Made by a program: the position numbers and the translations under genes. Shown here piece after piece: positions 59,661-64,000 of a DNA stretch of 64,000 nucleotides. Position 1 is the stretch's first letter. Each line of letters opens with the position of its first letter. The notes below the pieces were generated by a model. The model was not told the DNA's origin and ran no database searches. It was given only the letters and a program-made list of their open reading frames with translations. The stretch comes from Aphelocoma coerulescens (lineage: Eukaryota; Chordata; Aves; Passeriformes; Corvidae): contig NC_091020.1 in assembly GCF_041296385.1 (NCBI RefSeq), positions 34,607,001-34,671,000 on the forward strand. The letters run 5' to 3'.

Positions 59661-60916
59661 TCTCAATGCCATATCCTCAGGACCTCTGCAGCTCCCTGCA
59701 TCCACTGACTGGGAATTTCTGAGCCAGGAAAACATTTTAACAGAGCAGTGGATTAAAAGATAAATCTGCCAAAGATCCTGGCTCTCATACCTGAAGAAAG
59801 ACTGATGAGAGCAGGAGCTTCAGATTCATTTCTCACTGAAAAGGTTACACAGAAACCAGTCTTAGTTAAAAGTCCAGTCGATGGAACATATTGGGGATTT
59901 CTTTTTTGTAGGCATTTGACATTTTAAAGATAGACCAGATAAATACCATTACTGAGAAACTGTATCAAAGGGAAAATATTCTAACCTTGGAATAAAAGTT
60001 CATTTTTATCTCTGTGTGAAGTGGATCAAGGACTTTCTGCATGAAGTTCTCTTTTCCCCTTTATCTTTCTCACAGCATTTGATATTACTGAAATTGTTAG
60101 ATAGCAGTTACAGATTCCCAGATTGCAGGAGATGATTTACATTGTAAAGTACACAAAGTTTCTGATCCAAAGAATTGTTGGTTTATAGCTGTGTGGAAAT
60201 AAATTGGTTTATGCTGTTAAATTAGCTTGTTCTTGGGCAGGTTTTCACTTGCAGGAACAATTCCTGCTGCTCCCTTTGGGAGGGTCTCTCCCTGTTTTGG
60301 GATGTCCAAACTGTCGTTGTCCTCTACCCCAGGTGCGGGTGATGAATCCCACTTTGAACTGGAGCATGTTTTTATTTTAATACATAAGTAATCTCAACTT
60401 CAGACAGTACTCATGAAGGGAGGGAATATTCATCACAGGGAGTATTTTTAGTGCAATCATAAGAGTTAAATAAATATTTAGCTTTTTTTTTTCCTCCTTC
60501 CATGTACCAGTGTGCTTTTATCAACTTCCCAAGAGTGTGTCACGACAGGTGTGTTGCAATACCTGAAAAAACTGGGAGATTTTGTCCATGGCATGGAAAA
60601 TAGTGATTGTTTTTCCAGCAGAAACTCCTTTTGGATAACTGGTGAACCAGTGTTTGGCCTTGAGTAATCCCATGGGTTGCTTAACTGTGGGATTACTGTT
60701 GTTATCATTTCTGCAATGGAATTACTGTAGGATTTATGGGCATCATGGATAAATGTGCTTTGGTAGGATTTAGGTGTGTTTTTTATGAAAAATGGCTTTT
60801 TTAGGAAGCAGAGCACAAAGCCCCCTTTGGCATCCAGTCATCCATAGCTGCCACCATCCCGTGGAGTTTTTCGGTCTGCGGGAGCGGCCTTCTCCAAACA
60901 CTGTCTCTTCTTTTAG

Positions 60917-61011
60917 GACTTCCTGATGGAAACATTCATCATGTTCAAGAACCTCATCGGGAAGAACGTCTATCCCTTCGACTGGGTGATCATGAACATG
61001 ATGCAGAACAA
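60917..61011 (+). CDS. DOCK1: DOCK1 internal exon, 95 bp
   Basis: The exon directly continues the frame of 54824-54925 after a 6.0 kb intron. It encodes [20 protein letters not shown] then [11 protein letters not shown], plus two bases (AA) of a split lysine codon. The acceptor is a T-rich tract ending TTTTAG (60915-60916) and the donor is GTGAGT from 61012, so the exon leaves in phase 2. The segment is one of the most conserved in DOCK-A proteins and lies in the helical scaffold before DHR-2. No later DOCK1 exon was recognised up to 64000. The GC content of the exon and its immediate flanks is clearly above the surrounding intron. Confidence 0.94.
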
Positions 61012-62204
61012 GTGAGTACAGAGGGAAAAGCTCCGGAGCTTTCCCGAGCCGGCGCCTTCGGCTTTGCTCTGGAACAACAGGGTTGCTTGGAAACAGCAAC
61101 CACGAGGCTGCAGCCAGCCTGCCCTGGCTTTGCCTCCCTCTCTGATGCACAGAATTATTTCAAAATTGGCTCTGGAGGAGTGTTTTAGTGGCCTGGTTTA
61201 AGGCTCTTGGAGTCCACCAAACATTAAAGGGTGGCATCAGTCTGAGAACCCGGATTTTGCAGCCAGCTGCAGGTGCAGTAAAATTCTATGCATATCTTAT
61301 AATAATTCAGTTTATTCTTTGGAGGATGAATTGCATGTTTTGCATATGACCTCAAATTAGGGGTTATTGTATGGAGTCGTATGTCCAGGAATTATTTCAG
61401 TGGTGTTACAAGAAAGAATTAAAAAGGCTTTTAAATCCGAATTCCATCACCCCAGTAATGTAGTGAGAGGCTGAAAATGTTTCTAATGCTCATTTTTTTT
61501 CCTTAATAATTGCAGTTCTGTCATTATTTAGCATTCCTTTGTGCAGTGTTTTATTCTGGTGACATTTTATTAAGTGTGTCAAATGCTTTTATGTGTACTG
61601 AGATGAAAGTATAAGGGAAAAACATCATATTTACCAGTTGCCTGGAGAAATCTCTTCTGCATTTACTGGAAGCTACCACAGCTATAAAGTTGTCAGCGTT
61701 TCCTTATATAAAATCCTGAACCACAGCTCCTGCACTCCTTATAAAAACGCACCATAACTTTAATCTGGGCTTCTGAAGTCTCCTTAACTCCCTAATAAAA
61801 TCCATTCTGAATAAATAGGAGTCAGGAGATTGAGCCATCTTTGGGTTCTTCCTGCTGGTTTGGAATGCTTGAGAAGCACCTGGTGTTTGAAATGAGGAGC
61901 TCTTCGAGAGCTGATGAGGAACATCTGAAGCCCCTTGGATTGATTTCTTTTTTTATTAATTTTGAAAGTGGCTTTGCCTCAGTAATTCCAAGTGTCCTGG
62001 GAGCTGTGTTGGAGGCATTGGGAAACCCTCCCAGTGTGTGTTACCTGTGAACAGGAGAACGCTGGGGTTCCTGGGTTTTGGGAAGGATTGAAATAGGATT
62101 GGGAAGGTTTGTGTTTGGACATTCTTAATGCCTTAACTGGCATTAATAAGTGGACACAGGGCAATTACAGTGTGGTCAATACTGCAGTGAGTGTTGCTTG
62201 TATC

Positions 62205-62692
62205 AGCCCAGCACAGGAGGGACAGTGAGCTCATGGACAGGATCCAGAGGAGGGCACGGAGCTGCTCCGAGGGCTGGAGCCCCTCTGGAGCCAGGCTGGG
62301 AGAGCTGGGAGTGCTCAGCTGGAGAGGAGAAGGCTCCAGGGAGACCTTGGAGCCCATTCCAGGGCCTAAATGGGCTCCAGGAGAGCTGGAGAGGGACTGG
62401 AGACAAGGGGTGGAGGGACAGGACACAGGGAATGGCTTCCCAGTGCCAGAGGGCAGGGCTGGATGGGATATTGGGAAGGAATTGTTCCCTGGGAGGGTGG
62501 GGAGGAGCTGGGGTGGAATTCCCAGAACAGCTGGGGCTGCCCTTGGATCCCTGGCAGTGCCCAAGGCCAGGCTGGACATTGGGGCTGGGAGCAGCCTGGG
62601 ACAGTGGGAGGTGTCCCTGCCTGTGGTAGGGGTGGCACTGGGTGGGATTTAAGGGCCCTTCTCACCCAAACCAGTCTGGAATTGTGTTACCT
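62205..62692 (+). mobile_element. CR1 LINE 3' fragment, long variant-block copy
   Basis: Sense copy of about 490 bp. It begins near CAGCCCAGCACAGGAGGGAC, passes AGAGGAGAAGGCTCCAGGGA, and carries GGAGCTGGGGTGGAATTCCC at 62503-62522, the variant also seen at 45702 and 48054. It ends CCAGTCTGGAATTGTG. Confidence 0.92.
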
Positions 62693-63785
62693 TCATTGCC
62701 TGATGACCTCTCAGTGTTCACTTGGGCAGGGATTTCACCTTGGTTTTTGTTTGGCCCTGTGAAATTCTGGCTGTACAAATGAAAGAGCAGAGGTACAAAA
62801 CCAGCCTTTCCCTGCCCATGGTTTTTTTCCTTAAAGCACAAAGGGATCCTTACCCCAGGCAGGTCCTCACGGAAAATTTGGAGCAATACAAAGCACGATG
62901 GTTCACAGTTAGGACAGAGGCTTGGAATTTTTGTCCTTAAAAATAATCTTGTCTTTGTCTCAAGCTGGACACGAAGTCCTGAGGAGGCAGAAATGGGATG
63001 TGTTGATGATCTTTGATTCTTCCTGACTCACCTCAGTGCCTGAATATCTGAGTAGTATTTAAAGTTAAAAACATTTTCCAGTCTTTTTGGTGTTGATGGG
63101 TATCTTCAGATGTCCTGAGGGGGGTTGTTCATCCCTCATTCCCTCATTCCCATTGCACCAGCTCCTTTGGAAATGCTTCTCCATTGATTTCTGTGCTTTT
63201 CATTTTTCCTGTTGGAGTTAACGTGGTTTCCAAAACCAGTGAGCTGCAGTGTAAAACACCTTGTTTTGTCCATCTGCTCCGTTTATTTCCACCCTTACAA
63301 AGTTTTATTGAAGAAAAACAGATGAAATTTAGGAACAAATTTTGCCTTTTAAGGCTGGGGCATCCCCTCCATAGGAATAACTCCGAATGTGCAATTTGGT
63401 GTCATTTTTGAAAGGACCTCCTTGGGCAGTTTCTGTGCTATGAGCCAAATCAAGGGAGTTAAATTTTAATTGTATCCACAATTTCATTTATTTCCTGCAT
63501 GGATTATATCTGGTAGTGTGAAACAATGAGAAAAAGAATTAAAATAGCTGGAAAACAGAGCTCTAATTCCCCTTTTAGACCAGTGCTTTAGTTTTCTCTT
63601 AAAGCTCCTCTCCACTCAGTGGTTTGCTTCCAGATGAAAATACTCTGGATTAAGCACTGGATTCAAATGTTCTGGATGAAATCAAGTTGTAGCCGTGGGG
63701 GAAGAGGGAAATGGAGAAATGCATGTGAACAACTGGATTGCAGGGAATATTTACAAATACAAGTTTAGTTCAAATTTAGGATTAT

Positions 63786-63862
63786 ATTTTTTTGACCTTC
63801 ACTAGTGGGATAAATATACAGAAAAATATATATATTATTTCTTACATATATTATAGATATAA
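63786..63862. repeat. TA-rich tract
   Basis: AT-only and TA-repeat-like DNA with a short (AT)n core near 63827-63836. Confidence 0.75.
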
Positions 63863-64000
63863 AAAATCTGCACACTCAGTAATAGTGAGAGAAATGACTC
63901 TCAGTGCTTTGCCTGCCTGTTTTTGGTCCAGTGCATGAAAACATCAGGGTCCTCTCTCTTTTCTGCCTCCCTGTATTGCTGTGCCAGGCTCAGGATCACA

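Larger units (their letters stand above)
54926..60916 (+). other. DOCK1 intron between the two recognised exons
   Basis: This 6.0 kb intron has a GTGAGT donor and TTTTAG acceptor. It contains an AT/ATG-rich simple tract (56423-56484) and a cluster of CR1 pieces in opposite orientations at 59.0-59.7 kb, with one short remnant at 58083. Otherwise it is unique AT-rich sequence. Confidence 0.88.
61012..64000 (+). other. DOCK1 intron, right edge
   Basis: This intron begins with GTGAGT and runs past the window end. It holds one long CR1 fragment (62205-62692) and a TA-rich stretch near 63786-63862. No further DOCK1 exon was recognised. Confidence 0.8.

Overview
The window looks like a bird nuclear genome, probably a songbird. 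It is AT-rich intronic DNA carrying about 29 recognisable 3' fragments of CR1 LINEs in both orientations, many of them very alike and so young. The only protein-coding sequence I can support comes from two vertebrate genes on opposite strands: DOCK1 (+) and, nested antisense to it, INSYN2A/FAM196A (-). The same nested arrangement is known in mammals. No prokaryotic features, rRNA, tRNA, CRISPR array or intact retroviral gene was seen.

Layout on the minus strand (INSYN2A, read right to left). A CpG island at about 34.76-35.41 kb contains GC boxes and a strong minus-strand splice donor at 34881/34880, and is the probable promoter and first exon. A 12 kb intron leads to the large coding exon (22828-21670, ATG at 22823). 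A 14.9 kb intron leads to a 72-bp coding exon (6776-6705). The last coding exon was not found in positions 1-6704 and should lie beyond the left edge. The reading frame is kept exactly across the 21670/6776 junction.

Layout on the plus strand (DOCK1). Two consecutive exons of the Rac-activating scaffold are present at 54824-54925 (102 bp) and 60917-61011 (95 bp), each with a consensus AG acceptor and a GTGAGT donor. The rest of the window is most simply DOCK1 intron, including the whole visible part of INSYN2A.

Repeats. Recognisable young CR1 fragments occur at 0.5-15.1 kb, 28.8-30.0 kb and 41.7-62.7 kb. They are almost absent from 15.1-28.8 kb (main INSYN2A exon and flanks) and 30.0-41.7 kb (CpG island and flanks). 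Simple repeats include a pentanucleotide TTCTC array, a decamer minisatellite that arose inside a CR1 copy, a short GCC run in the CpG island, and two short tandem duplications.

I do not see an undescribed multi-gene system. The observations most worth checking are a predicted upstream reading frame that would end across the INSYN2A start codon, a dynein-light-chain-like motif in INSYN2A, the repeat-poor domains around the nested gene, and the CR1-derived minisatellite and inverted CR1 pair inside the DOCK1 intron.
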